Below, in pieces: positions 17,701 through 24,424 of a stretch of DNA of 64,000 bases. Position 1 is the first letter of the stretch. The number at the start of each line of letters is the position of its first letter. The position numbers and the translations under genes were made by a program. Source of the DNA: CAG-841 sp963614875 (lineage in GTDB: Bacteria; Bacillota; Clostridia; Oscillospirales; CAG-272); the NCBI GenBank assembly GCA_963614875.1, contig CAVEFC010000002.1, forward strand, positions 8,723-72,722, read 5' to 3'. The notes under the pieces are model-generated. The model made no database searches, had not been told where the DNA came from, and saw nothing but the letters and a program-made list of their open reading frames with translations.

Positions 17701-18267
17701 GCAGCTGCAGTAAAAATCGTGAAGCTTTACCGCCACCGGTGCAAGAGCGCTGTCCGACGACGGCGAGCCGAGCGTGTCCGAAAATTTCGGGAAATCCGAT
17801 ATTTCGTTTTCTTTTGAAACGTTTCCGTCAAAATAATCGGAAATAAGCTCGTCCGCTATATCAAGCTTCATTATTTTTTCGGCGTCTGCGTCAAGCACGC
17901 CGAAGCCCGATATCCCCGTATCCTGAAAGTTTTCGCGGATAAGGTCAAGACAAAAACCGTCTATCGTGCTTATTTTTGCGGACGGAAGAAGCAGCATCTG
18001 ACGGATAAGCCGCCTGTCCGACGGATTTTTTACGCTTTCTTCGCTGAGCGCTTTTTCCGTTCTCGATACAAGCTCTGCGGCGGCGGCTCGGGTGAAGGTC
18101 ACAACGAGCATACGCGAGATGTCCGCCTTTCCGGAGCATATGCGCTCGGCTATGCGCCTTGTCAGGACGGCGGTTTTTCCGCTTCCCGCGGCGGCGCTTA
18201 CGGCAAGGGAAATACCGTCTGCTTCTATTGCTTTTCTTTGCGACGGCGTCCAGATAATTTCGCCCAT
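14779..18267 (-). CDS. addA: ATP-dependent helicase/nuclease subunit A
   Basis: UvrD-like helicase plus RecB-type nuclease, 1162 aa, the motor subunit of AddAB that resects double-strand breaks and loads RecA. Walker A is SAAAGSGKTAVLTRR (residues about 24-38), motif Ia VTFTRAAAAEL, motif II VYIDEYQDT, motif III GDIKQSIYDFRGA, motif V TVHGSKGLEF and motif VI LLYVALTRAKRRL. The C-terminal nuclease has GTAMHTFMQFFDF and LILIDYKTDF with the metal-binding Asp and Lys. addB normally lies directly upstream in Clostridia; here the upstream neighbour is aldolase and addA has its own promoter, so addB must be elsewhere or missing. Confidence 0.95.
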   Translation of the reverse strand: MGEIIWTPSQRKAIEADGISLAVSAAAGSGKTAVLTRRIAERICSGKADISRMLVVTFTRAAAAELVSRTEKALSEESVKNPSDRRLIRQMLLLPSAKISTIDGFCLDLIRENFQDTGISGFGVLDADAEKIMKLDIADELISDYFDGNVSKENEISDFPKFSDTLGSPSSDSALAPVAVKLHDFYCSCVNREKAIKNPPESTEFHLSFWGKAIYDIAAGLAGYYMRFFDTALKTIRASEGTSGWEAAFEADYDICRILYNKLLLGAPYEDIKEYLSDFESRIVKCGQVKTQFKTPELEYFKSVRGKFKKELAELRKNYFSCTDDALKKAISGTESIQSDLIKFFREYDRRLSDEKKRRHMLGFSDIERIALNLLYDAENDCQSAAAGEISSRFDEVYIDEYQDTNELQNKIFTLIAREDNLFTVGDIKQSIYDFRGAEPSIFKAQLGSRKKYGEHQGDKAAKLFLSENFRSADKVINLTNAVFSAIMNTDGKILYGEDEKLVCGKKELSAPLPEMHIVCRSDEKPSLTEASVAAEKISALISSGEVKAGDIAVLIPTGACASDIASELEKRGVPCRNGTAKEFFQSPEVLVALSLLNTIDNPSRDVYLAATLKSPLYDVTLDELIYIRRFKKTGSLYSALKAFTKETGFAKGKRFLSDHERFRSRAKICTCGELVREVYSRTKIMALCGGDKASVSTNLRRLYDYARSFESGGSRGLYAFISFIDELIDTDSKVDMSGFGGGADAVRIMTVHGSKGLEFDTVFFCDTARMFNRDSSKTNAAAVRGIPLAPKIYEDAKRIDTPMRRAATEIQAFRQSEEKCRLLYVALTRAKRRLVITGSCDEKNAKKYDFTDSASECNLRRSVFSSYARKKCNSMLDLLCTGLSANPELCSIDFVTEPVEAKRPQAKAEEKTAGTYAEGRYLAEKRLDFVYPHGLLSKIPSKLSVSRLFPDVLDEKDDAATIASPTAPSEPAVPVFIAGESDSGASRGTAMHTFMQFFDFGYVDKSGVRAEIKRLTENKFLFSGDSEKLNVRKLEKFFSSPLAALMRDAEALYREKRFIIFYPAESFSQDERTKEALKGERLMVQGVIDCAAKTKSGELILIDYKTDFFPAGTDREEIKKALAQRHSRQLGYYKYACRELFGKLPDHTYIYSFALDGTVEI

Positions 18268-18308
18268 ACCGGTATTCCTCCCTTGCCCGAAAAAATTTTC
18301 TCATAATA

Positions 18309-18337
18309 ATTATATAATCTTTGTGCGGCGATGTCAA
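18309..18337 (-). promoter_or_regulatory. addA promoter
   Basis: On the minus strand TTGACA (18337-18332), a 17-base spacer and TATAAT (18314-18309): a near-consensus sigma-A promoter about 40 bases before the start. Confidence 0.85.
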
Positions 18338-18364
18338 TAAAAATGTTGGCGCGCCACGGAGGAT

Positions 18365-18400
18365 AAAAAAACGACGAAAGCAAATTTTGCTTCCGCCGTT
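18365..18400 (-). terminator. Intrinsic terminator after fba
   Basis: AACGGCGGAAGCAAA pairs (with G-U pairs) with TTTGCTTTCGTCGTT, followed by a T run on the minus strand. Confidence 0.88.
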
Positions 18401-18414
18401 ATGAAGGCTTTGTT

Positions 18415-19380
18415 TTATGCTTTGCCGTTTGAGCCGAGAACATCGACGATCTTGTGCTTGACCATCTTCTTTACTTCGTCTCTGCCTACGGAAAGATAGG
18501 TTCTGGGATCGAATACCTCGGGCTGATTTGCAAGCACTCTGCGAATGCCTGCCGTCATTGCAAGACGGATATCGGAGTCGATGTTGATCTTGCAGACAGC
18601 CATCTTTGCAGCCTGACGGAGCTCGTCCTCGGGAATACCGATAGCGTCGGGCATATGACCGCCGAGAGAATTGATTTCCTTTACGCAGTCCTGAGCGACG
18701 CTGGAAGCGCCGTGAAGAACGATCGGGAATTCGGGAAGTCTTTTTTCGATCTCTTCGAGAATATCGAAACGGAGCGGAGGCGGAACAAGGATACCGTCCG
18801 CATTGCGCGTGCACTGAGCGGGCGTGAATTTGTATGCGCCGTGAGAAGTGCCGATAGCGATAGCGAGCGAGTCAACGCCGGTACGCGAAACGAATTCTTC
18901 AACCTCTTCGGGACGTGTGTAGGAGGAATCCTCAGCGGAAACGTGAACGTCGTCTTCGATTCCTGCAAGCTTGCCGATTTCGCCTTCTACAACTACGCCG
19001 TGAGCGTGAGCATAATCCACAACCTTTTTTGTAAGAGCGATATTCTCTTCAAAAGAATATTTTGAGCCGTCGATCATAACGGAGGTAAAACCGCCGTCAA
19101 TGCAGGATTTGCAGATGTCGAAATCCGCGCCGTGATCGAGATGAAGCGCAAAATCAACGCCCGTATCTTCAACCGCCGCCCGTGCAAGAGCCATAAGATA
19201 TGCGGGCTTTGCATATTTTCTTGCGCCTGCCGATACCTGAAGAATAACAGGCGATTTTTCTTCGGCGGCAGCCTCGGTTATAGCCTGAATTATCTCCATA
19301 TTGTTGATGTTGAAGGCGCCTACGGCATATCCGCCGGCATAAGCCTTTTTGAACATTTCCTTTGTTGTTACAAGTGCCAT
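18415..19380 (-). CDS. fba: Class II fructose-1,6-bisphosphate aldolase
   Basis: Zinc-dependent aldolase splitting fructose-1,6-bisphosphate into dihydroxyacetone phosphate and glyceraldehyde-3-phosphate in glycolysis, and the reverse in gluconeogenesis. It has 321 aa, the usual length. The N-terminal GGYAVGAFNINNMEI, the zinc-ligand segment ALHLDHGADFDICK with the catalytic Asp and His, the loop VEGEIGKLAGIEDDV, and HGASSV with the third zinc histidine are all visible. AAAGGA precedes the ATG. It is monocistronic, with its own promoter and terminator. Confidence 0.97.
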   Translation of the reverse strand: MALVTTKEMFKKAYAGGYAVGAFNINNMEIIQAITEAAAEEKSPVILQVSAGARKYAKPAYLMALARAAVEDTGVDFALHLDHGADFDICKSCIDGGFTSVMIDGSKYSFEENIALTKKVVDYAHAHGVVVEGEIGKLAGIEDDVHVSAEDSSYTRPEEVEEFVSRTGVDSLAIAIGTSHGAYKFTPAQCTRNADGILVPPPLRFDILEEIEKRLPEFPIVLHGASSVAQDCVKEINSLGGHMPDAIGIPEDELRQAAKMAVCKINIDSDIRLAMTAGIRRVLANQPEVFDPRTYLSVGRDEVKKMVKHKIVDVLGSNGKA

Positions 19381-19433
19381 TTATAAAATCCTTTCCTGCC
19401 GCAAATGCGACAATTCAAATTTATGCAATTTAT

Positions 19434-19462
19434 ATTTTATACCGATTTCCCGTTTATTGCAA
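19434..19462 (-). promoter_or_regulatory. fba promoter
   Basis: Minus strand TTGCAA (19462-19457), a 17-base spacer, TAAAAT (19439-19434), about 55 bases before the ATG. Confidence 0.65.
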
Positions 19463-19515
19463 TACATAACCCGAAAATTTAATATTTTATATACATTCTT
19501 TTGCGAACGGAAATT

Positions 19516-19545
19516 CAAAAAGCACCCCGAAAGGAGTGCTTTTTG
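19516..19545 (-). terminator. Intrinsic terminator after pnp
   Basis: AAAAAGCACTCC-TTTC-GGGGTGCTTTTT with one T-G pair; the T run reads out on the minus strand just after the pnp stop. Confidence 0.85.
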
Positions 19546-19554
19546 CTGTTATTC

Positions 19555-21651
19555 TCAGTCTTCTTTAAGTGCGTCTTTTCTTGAAAGATTTATTCTGCCC
19601 TTTTCGTCTGTACCGAGGAATTTGACGGTTATCTTGTCGCCGACGGAAACAACGTCCTCAACGTTTTCAACTCTCTTTGTATCGAGCTTTGAAATGTGAA
19701 CGAGTCCTTCCTTGCCGGGAGCGATTTCGACAAATGCGCCGATAGGAATTATTCTTGTTACCGTGCCTGTGTAGCAGCAGCCTTCAACCGGCTCGAAAAC
19801 TATCGCGTCGATAATGCCTTTTGCAACGTAAGCGTCCTCTTTGTTTACTGCGAGAATGAAGATTGAGCCGTCCTCTTCGATGTCTATCTTCGTGTTTGTT
19901 TCGGCTGTGATCTTCTGAATCACCTCGCCGCCCTTGCCGATAACCTCTCTTATCTTGTCGGGGTTGATCTTCATTGAGATCATCTTCGGAGCGTACTTGC
20001 CTACGTCCGCTCTGGGTGCGGGAATAGCTTTGAGAATTACCTCGTCTATGATATAATCTCTGCCCTTGTGAGTTGTTTCAAGCGCATTTTTGATTATTTC
20101 GGGAGTAAGACCGTCGATTTTAAGGTCCATCTGAATGGAGGTGATACCTTTGTGAGTACCTGCGACCTTGAAGTCCATATCGCCGTAGAAGTCTTCAAGT
20201 CCCTGAATGTCTATCATTGTGTCCCATGAGCCGTCCTCGGCTGTGATAAGTCCGCAGGAGATGCCCGCAACGGGAGCTTTTATCGGAACGCCTGCGTCCA
20301 TAAGCGCAAGAGTCGAGCCGCATACCGAACCCTGCGATGTCGAACCGTTTGAAGAAACGACCTCGCTTACGACGCGGATTGCATAGGGGAATTCTTCCTT
20401 TGAGGGAAGCACGGGAACAAGCGATCTTTCGGCGAGCGCACCGTGACCGATCTCTCTGCGTCCGGGAGTGCGGAGCGCTTTTGCTTCGCCCGTGGAATAT
20501 CCGGGCATATTGTAATGATGCATATAGCGTTTTTCTTTTTCGTCGTCAAGACCGTCAAGCTGCTGTGCGTCGCTCATAGGTCCGAGCGTCACAACGGAAA
20601 GCACCTGAGTCTGACCTCTTGTAAAGAGACCTGAGCCGTGTGTTCTGGGAAGAACGCCGACCTCGCTTGCGAGAGGACGGATCTGATCCATTCTTCTGCC
20701 GTCAACACGCTTTTTGTCAACGAGAAGCCAGCGACGGACAATCTTCTTCTGAATTTTATAGATAAGCTCGGGAAGAACGACGGGAAGATCCGGATATTCT
20801 TCGGAGAACTTTTCAAGGATGTCGTCCTGAATGGGCTGCATTTTTGCGTCACGGACGGTTTTGTCGTCTGTGTCGAGAGCTTCCATAACGGCTTTTTCGC
20901 AATAGTCGAAGATTTTATCGAACATATCGTGATCGAGCTCGCAGGAAGGATAATCGAACTTCGGCTTGCCGACAGTTGCAATTATCTCGTTTATAAATAC
21001 GAGAAGCTTCTTTATTTCTTCATGAGCGTACATAATCGCATTGTACATATCCTCATCGGATACTTCCTTCGCGCCGGCTTCTATCATAACGACCTTCTTT
21101 TCGGAAGCCGCAACGGTAAGCTCAAGCACGCTTTCTTTTCTTTCCTCTGCCGTCGGGTTGATGATGAACTTATTGTCGATCATACCGACAAACGCGCCGC
21201 CGATAGGTCCGTTCCACGGAATATCGGAGATGGAAAGGGCGATGGACGCGCCGATCATAGCCGTGATTTCGGGCGAGCAATCGGGATCAACGCTCATTAC
21301 CGTGAGAGTAAGAGCGACGTCGTTGCGCAGATCCTTGGGGAAAAGGGGACGGATGGGACGGTCGATGACGCGGCTTGTAAGGATAGCCTTTTCACCCGGT
21401 CTGCCCTCTCTTCTTGTAAAGCTTCCCGGAATTCTGCCTACGGCATAAAGCTTTTCGTCGTAATCGACGGAAAGGGGAAGAAAATCAATACCGTCGCGGG
21501 GCTTGGGAGATGCCGTCGCACACGCGAGTATTACGGTTTCGCCGTAGCTTATCATACACGAGCCGTTCGCAAGACCCGCAACCTTGCCTACCTCTACTTT
21601 AAGAGGTCTGCCTGCGTATTCGTAATTGAATACCTTGTAGTTTTCAAACAT
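19555..21651 (-). CDS. pnp: Polyribonucleotide nucleotidyltransferase (PNPase)
   Basis: 3'-5' phosphorolytic exoribonuclease of the degradosome and RNA turnover; a trimer of 698-residue chains. Two RNase PH domains (about 10-230 and 315-540) are separated by an all-helical linker. The second contains GQTQVLSVVTLG and the catalytic DMDFKVAGT. KH domain about 555-615 with IGKGGEVIQKI, then S1 domain about 620-690 (GTVTRIIPIGAFVEIAPGKE). AGGAGGCAAAAAA precedes the ATG. It lies 186 bases downstream of rpsO, with a long hairpin between, as in E. coli, where PNPase autoregulates through RNase III cleavage of such a hairpin. Confidence 0.98.
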   Translation of the reverse strand: MFENYKVFNYEYAGRPLKVEVGKVAGLANGSCMISYGETVILACATASPKPRDGIDFLPLSVDYDEKLYAVGRIPGSFTRREGRPGEKAILTSRVIDRPIRPLFPKDLRNDVALTLTVMSVDPDCSPEITAMIGASIALSISDIPWNGPIGGAFVGMIDNKFIINPTAEERKESVLELTVAASEKKVVMIEAGAKEVSDEDMYNAIMYAHEEIKKLLVFINEIIATVGKPKFDYPSCELDHDMFDKIFDYCEKAVMEALDTDDKTVRDAKMQPIQDDILEKFSEEYPDLPVVLPELIYKIQKKIVRRWLLVDKKRVDGRRMDQIRPLASEVGVLPRTHGSGLFTRGQTQVLSVVTLGPMSDAQQLDGLDDEKEKRYMHHYNMPGYSTGEAKALRTPGRREIGHGALAERSLVPVLPSKEEFPYAIRVVSEVVSSNGSTSQGSVCGSTLALMDAGVPIKAPVAGISCGLITAEDGSWDTMIDIQGLEDFYGDMDFKVAGTHKGITSIQMDLKIDGLTPEIIKNALETTHKGRDYIIDEVILKAIPAPRADVGKYAPKMISMKINPDKIREVIGKGGEVIQKITAETNTKIDIEEDGSIFILAVNKEDAYVAKGIIDAIVFEPVEGCCYTGTVTRIIPIGAFVEIAPGKEGLVHISKLDTKRVENVEDVVSVGDKITVKFLGTDEKGRINLSRKDALKED

Positions 21652-21686
21652 TTTTTTGCCTCCTGAATTATTTATTTATTCTTCAA

Positions 21687-21777
21687 GCGGCGGGGGTTTT
21701 GTTTAGCATTTAATCAAAATCCGGAAAGCTTTTTTCCGAGCCTTGATTAACTGCTATACAAAATCCGCTTCCGCCGC
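21687..21777 (-). ncRNA. Long imperfect hairpin in the rpsO-pnp intergenic RNA
   Basis: Arms GCGGCGG..TTTTGTTTAGCA..TTAATCAA..CGGAAA and TTTCCG..TTGATTAA..TGCTATACAAAA..CCGCCGC fold back over 91 bases with short bulges and a small apical loop. It lies 36 bases upstream of the pnp start, in the position of the RNase III-cleaved pnp leader hairpin of E. coli. It has no T run, so it is not a simple terminator. Confidence 0.7.
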
Positions 21778-21805
21778 GTAAAAGACGTCCGGAATTTGCG
21801 AAAGG

Positions 21806-21835
21806 GGCGGATATTTCCGCCCCTTTCGGAGAATA
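21806..21835 (-). other. GC-rich hairpin directly behind rpsO
   Basis: CGAAAGGGGCGGA pairs with TCCGCCCCTTTCG over about 13 bp, starting 3 bases after the rpsO stop. No T run follows on the minus strand, so it more likely stabilises the rpsO 3' end or slows polymerase than fully terminates. Confidence 0.65.
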
Positions 21836-21837
21836 GC

Positions 21838-22101
21838 TTATTTTCTTATGCCGAGCTTTTCAATGATCGCACGGTAGCGGTTGATATCCTTCTTCTGAAG
21901 GTAGCTGAGAAGGCTTCTTCTCTGACCTACCATTTTAAGAAGGCCTCTGCGGCTGTGATGGTCATTGTTGTTGAGCTTGAGATGCTCGTTAAGATGGTTG
22001 ATTCTTGCCGTGAGAATGGCGATCTGTACCTCGGGCGAGCCTGTGTCGCCTTCGTGCATGGCATTTTCCGTGATAATCTGTTGTTTCTGTTCCTTAAGCA
22101 T
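21838..22101 (-). CDS. rpsO: 30S ribosomal protein S15
   Basis: Primary 16S rRNA-binding protein that folds the central domain of the small subunit; 87 aa, the usual length. The conserved DTGSPEVQIAILTARINHLN and HHSRRGLLKMVGQRRSLLSYL are present. GAGGTGAAAAACA precedes the ATG. A leader of about 100 bases follows a near-consensus promoter and could hold an S15 autoregulatory fold, as is common. The gene is followed by a hairpin and then pnp. Confidence 0.98.
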   Translation of the reverse strand: MLKEQKQQIITENAMHEGDTGSPEVQIAILTARINHLNEHLKLNNNDHHSRRGLLKMVGQRRSLLSYLQKKDINRYRAIIEKLGIRK

Positions 22102-22218
22102 TGTTTTTCACCTCAAAAAAATATTTTTGCTTATCGGACACCGAAGCGGGCGGCGGGTGAAGTGTTTTTATAAAAACCTTATATCCGCAGGCTGCGCTGC
22201 CGAATTTTCGCAAATGAG

Positions 22219-22247
22219 ATTATATCATAAAGGAAATGACTTGTAAA
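22219..22247 (-). promoter_or_regulatory. rpsO-pnp promoter
   Basis: Minus strand TTTACA (22247-22242), a 17-base spacer ending TGA, TATAAT (22224-22219); extended -10. It implies a 5' leader of about 110 bases. Confidence 0.8.
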
Positions 22248-22332
22248 GAGTTTTTCCGAAAAAAACGAATTTATTTGATTTTCCTTGCGAAATTTTTTAT
22301 ATCCGGCTTGATTTTTATCGCTCGTAATTATG

Positions 22333-22361
22333 TTGACTTTTGATTTTGCGTATGATATAAT
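22333..22361 (+). promoter_or_regulatory. Promoter of the GH130 gene
   Basis: TTGACT (22333-22338), a 17-base spacer ending TGA, TATAAT (22356-22361), about 35 bases before the ATG. Confidence 0.82.
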
Positions 22362-22395
22362 CGGGCAGTAACAAAAAATCGGGGGAGAGATTATT

Positions 22396-23394
22396 ATGCC
22401 CAAAATGCAGCCGGAGATTTTTTCAAGCTCCGTAATTCACAGATACAATGACGGAAAGCCCGTGCTTTCCAAAGAGAACGTACCGTATCCGGCAGATCTT
22501 GTTTTCAATGCCGGAGTCGCAAAATTCAACGGAAAATATATTATGGTTTTCCGCGACGGCTATGAACGCACCTCGTGGGGCGGAACGAAATATACCGTCA
22601 TCGGCATAGCCGAAAGCGACGACGGCAAAAAGTGGGATGTACGTCCCACGCCGTTTATGACGTGCGAAATGATGAATGATCCGGACGTGACAATGGTTTA
22701 CGATCCGCGGCTTACGGTTATCGACGGCAGACTTTATATCTGCTTTGCCGTTGATACAAAGCACGGTGTGCGCGGCGGAGTTGCCGTAACGGACGATCTT
22801 GAACATGTGGAAATTCTTTCGCTTTCCGTGCCGGACAACAGAAACATGGTGCTTTTCCCCGAAAAAATAGGCGGAAATTATGTCCGCCTCGAAAGGCCTA
22901 TGCCCGTTTATTCGCGCGGCGGAAAGGATCGCTTCGATATATGGCTTTCCGAATCGCCCGATATGCGCTTCTGGGGAAAATCACGGCTTGTTATGGGCGT
23001 TGAAAACGTTCCGTTCGCAAACGACAAGATCGGTCCCGGCGCGCCCCCGATAAAAACCGGAAAGGGCTGGCTTACCACCTTCCACGCCGTGCACAGAGAT
23101 TCATCGCGCGGGAAAAACGGCTGGGAAGCGCAATGGACAAAATGCTATCACGCCGGAATAATGCTGCTTGATCTGTGCGATCCGTCAAAAATAATCGGAA
23201 TGTCGGAGACGCCGCTTATCGCGCCCGAAACCTATTGGGAAACGGACGAGGGCTGTCGTACAAATGTTGTTTTCCCCGGCGGAATGATACTTGAAGACGA
23301 CGGCGAGGTGAAAATTTATTACGGCGCGTCGGACACGGTGGAATGTCTTGCCACGGCTTCCCTTGACGATCTGCTTTCGCTTGTGACAAAATAA
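22396..23394 (+). CDS. Glycoside hydrolase family 130 enzyme (mannoside phosphorylase type)
   Basis: Five-bladed beta-propeller enzyme of GH130, 332 aa. Most known members phosphorolyse beta-1,2- or beta-1,4-linked mannosides to mannose-1-phosphate. Visible family features: the first-blade segment LVFNAGVAKFNGKYIMVFRD, YDPRLTVIDGRLYICFAV, KIGPGAPPIKTGKGWLTTFH and the closing KIYYGASDTVECLAT. No signal peptide, so it acts on imported oligosaccharides. Whether it is a phosphorylase or hydrolase depends on phosphate-binding residues I cannot assign without alignment. No transporter or other glycan gene adjoins; it is monocistronic with its own promoter. The ribosome site GGGGGAGA precedes the ATG. 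Confidence 0.88.
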   Translation: MPKMQPEIFSSSVIHRYNDGKPVLSKENVPYPADLVFNAGVAKFNGKYIMVFRDGYERTSWGGTKYTVIGIAESDDGKKWDVRPTPFMTCEMMNDPDVTMVYDPRLTVIDGRLYICFAVDTKHGVRGGVAVTDDLEHVEILSLSVPDNRNMVLFPEKIGGNYVRLERPMPVYSRGGKDRFDIWLSESPDMRFWGKSRLVMGVENVPFANDKIGPGAPPIKTGKGWLTTFHAVHRDSSRGKNGWEAQWTKCYHAGIMLLDLCDPSKIIGMSETPLIAPETYWETDEGCRTNVVFPGGMILEDDGEVKIYYGASDTVECLATASLDDLLSLVTK

Positions 23395-23397
23395 AAT

Positions 23398-23433
23398 AAA
23401 AACCCGCAGTGCTGTTGCGCTGCGGTTTTATTT
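23398..23433. terminator. Bidirectional terminator between GH130 and XRE genes
   Basis: AAAACCCGCAG pairs with CTGCGGTTTT around the loop TGCTGTTGCG between two convergent genes; it overlaps the last codons of the XRE gene. Confidence 0.75.
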
Positions 23434-23655
23434 ATCCTTATAAAGCTCGCGCGGCTCGTTTGTAAGTCCGGCAAGATAATCAAGCGATACGTTGTAGAAT
23501 TTTGCAAGGGTAATAAAATGGTGCATGGGAAGTTCGCGTTTGCCCATTTCATACATTGAGTAGTGCTGTTGAGATATTTTCAAAAGCTGCGAAATGTTTC
23601 CCTGACTTAAATCTTTATCTTCTCTTAGGTCGCGCAACCTTTGATAAAAGTGCAT
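23428..23655 (-). CDS. XRE-family helix-turn-helix regulator, 75 aa
   Basis: Compact repressor-like protein: helix-turn-helix at residues about 5-60 (LRDLREDKDLSQGNISQLL, ISQQHYSMYEMGKRELPM) and the familiar end YNVSLDYLAGLT. No ligand domain. Start at 23655 (MHFYQRLRD) because AAAGGAGAGG stands just upstream; an in-frame upstream ATG at 23685 lacks a ribosome site. It is transcribed divergently from a 91-aa gene, and the 141-base region between them holds three regularly spaced palindromes overlapping both promoters, so it probably controls itself and its neighbour. Confidence 0.87.
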   Translation of the reverse strand: MHFYQRLRDLREDKDLSQGNISQLLKISQQHYSMYEMGKRELPMHHFITLAKFYNVSLDYLAGLTNEPRELYKDK

Positions 23656-23717
23656 AACGCCTCTCCTTTTCACAACTTCACGCATAAATTCAGTGAGTTT
23701 TGAAAAATTATATCAGT

Positions 23718-23779
23718 CATACGTTTGTATGTACTTGATTTACATATTTATGTATGTTATAATAAACATATATGTATGT
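23718..23779. promoter_or_regulatory. Operator-like array: three evenly spaced palindromes
   Basis: CATAC-N4-GTATG (23718-23731), TACATA-TT-TATGTA (23741-23754) and ACATATATGT (23766-23775) have centres exactly 23 bp apart. Each includes or adjoins a TGTATGT copy (23726, 23751, 23773). They flank or overlap the rightward promoter and the leftward -10, as expected for an XRE repressor controlling both divergent genes. Confidence 0.7.
23735..23763 (+). promoter_or_regulatory. Promoter of the 91-aa gene
   Basis: TTGATT (23735-23740), 17-base spacer, TATAAT (23758-23763) with TG two bases upstream. The second palindrome fills the spacer and the third covers the expected start point. On the other strand TATAAT (23712-23707) serves the XRE gene, with a poor -35. 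Confidence 0.8.
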
Positions 23780-23796
23780 AAAGGAGATTTTCTTAT

Positions 23797-24072
23797 ATGG
23801 ATAACAAGGAAAAAATCAAAGAGCTTATGGCAAGAATCGACGAAACCGACAAGGCTTCGATGGGACTTTATATTGCGCTCAACGTAGATTTTATGCTTCT
23901 TGAGTTTGACGCGGCAAAAGCATCGGACGATAATTCCGGAAAAACAAAAAAATCCGCAAAGGCGCAGCCTTCCGAAGAAATTTTACAGGATCTGAAAATG
24001 CGTATTTTTGAGCTCGGTCGTCAGAGCGATATTCAGCGCGCGGCAATAAACGAGCTGAAAACTCTTGTCTGA
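23797..24072 (+). CDS. Small helical protein of unknown function, 91 aa
   Basis: Not recognised. It is soluble, acidic and predicted mostly helical: residues 1-42 (MDNKEKIKELMARIDETD, then LYIALNVDFMLLEFDAAKA), a Lys/Ser linker about 43-58, and a second helix about 59-91 ending INELKTLV. AAGGAG lies nine bases before the ATG. It is transcribed divergently from an XRE gene across an operator-like array, an arrangement seen for regulated effector pairs. It could be an antagonist or partner of the regulator. It does not resemble a known toxin, and nothing is fused or truncated. Confidence 0.7.
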   Translation: MDNKEKIKELMARIDETDKASMGLYIALNVDFMLLEFDAAKASDDNSGKTKKSAKAQPSEEILQDLKMRIFELGRQSDIQRAAINELKTLV

Positions 24073-24138
24073 TTTTATCCGCCGGCGGCAGTGCTTAAAC
24101 AAAAAATCCCCGCCCGGAGCTTTATCCGTAAGGGAAAA

Positions 24139-24170
24139 TAAAAAACCTCGTCCGACGGGACGAGGTTTTT
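24139..24170. terminator. Terminator between the 91-aa gene and tRNA-Lys
   Basis: AAAAACCTCGTC pairs with GACGAGGTTTTT around a 5-7 base loop, with A and T runs on both sides; it can end transcripts from both directions. Confidence 0.88.
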
Positions 24171-24246
24171 TGGTGCTCCATCGGAGAGTCGAACTCCGGA
24201 CACCATGATTAAAAGTCATGTGCTCTACCATCTGAGCTAATGGGGC
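24171..24246 (-). tRNA. tRNA-Lys(UUU), CCA encoded
   Basis: The 76-base minus-strand sequence folds as a tRNA. The acceptor stem pairs GCCCCAU with AUGGAGC, then discriminator A and encoded CCA. The D arm carries AGCTCAGATGGTAGAGC. The anticodon stem CATGA/TCATG has loop CUUUUAA, giving anticodon UUU for lysine. The T arm is CGGAG-TTCGACT-CTCCG. One oddity is a C3-A70 mismatch in the acceptor stem; every other stem pair is intact. A terminator follows. It decodes AAA and AAG. Confidence 0.96.
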
Positions 24247-24424
24247 GATTTTTTTCACGCCTAAGTATATTATCATACAAAAGCCGATTTGTCAATATAT
24301 TTTTTTCAAAATGTCGGCAAAGAGAAAAAACTTTGCCCGAAAATGTTTTCCGAAAGCGGTTGCCGCGCGTATATGCGACGGCTTAAGAGGAAAAATAAAT
24401 AAAAAATCGCACGGAGAAAATATT

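Noticed and set aside
20337..21666. Plus-strand frames of up to 342 codons across pnp
   Set aside because: Shadows of PNPase, whose domains are fully accounted for on the minus strand.
23641..23796. CRISPR-like repeats in the AT-rich XRE intergenic region
   Set aside because: The repeated unit is only 7-14 bp with 8-16 bp between, and it overlaps promoters; an operator array explains it better.
24311..24424. N-terminal extension of the M23 peptidase from ATG 24311
   Set aside because: No ribosome site, and it would bury the signal peptide behind 38 basic residues; GTG 24425 has GGAG at proper distance.
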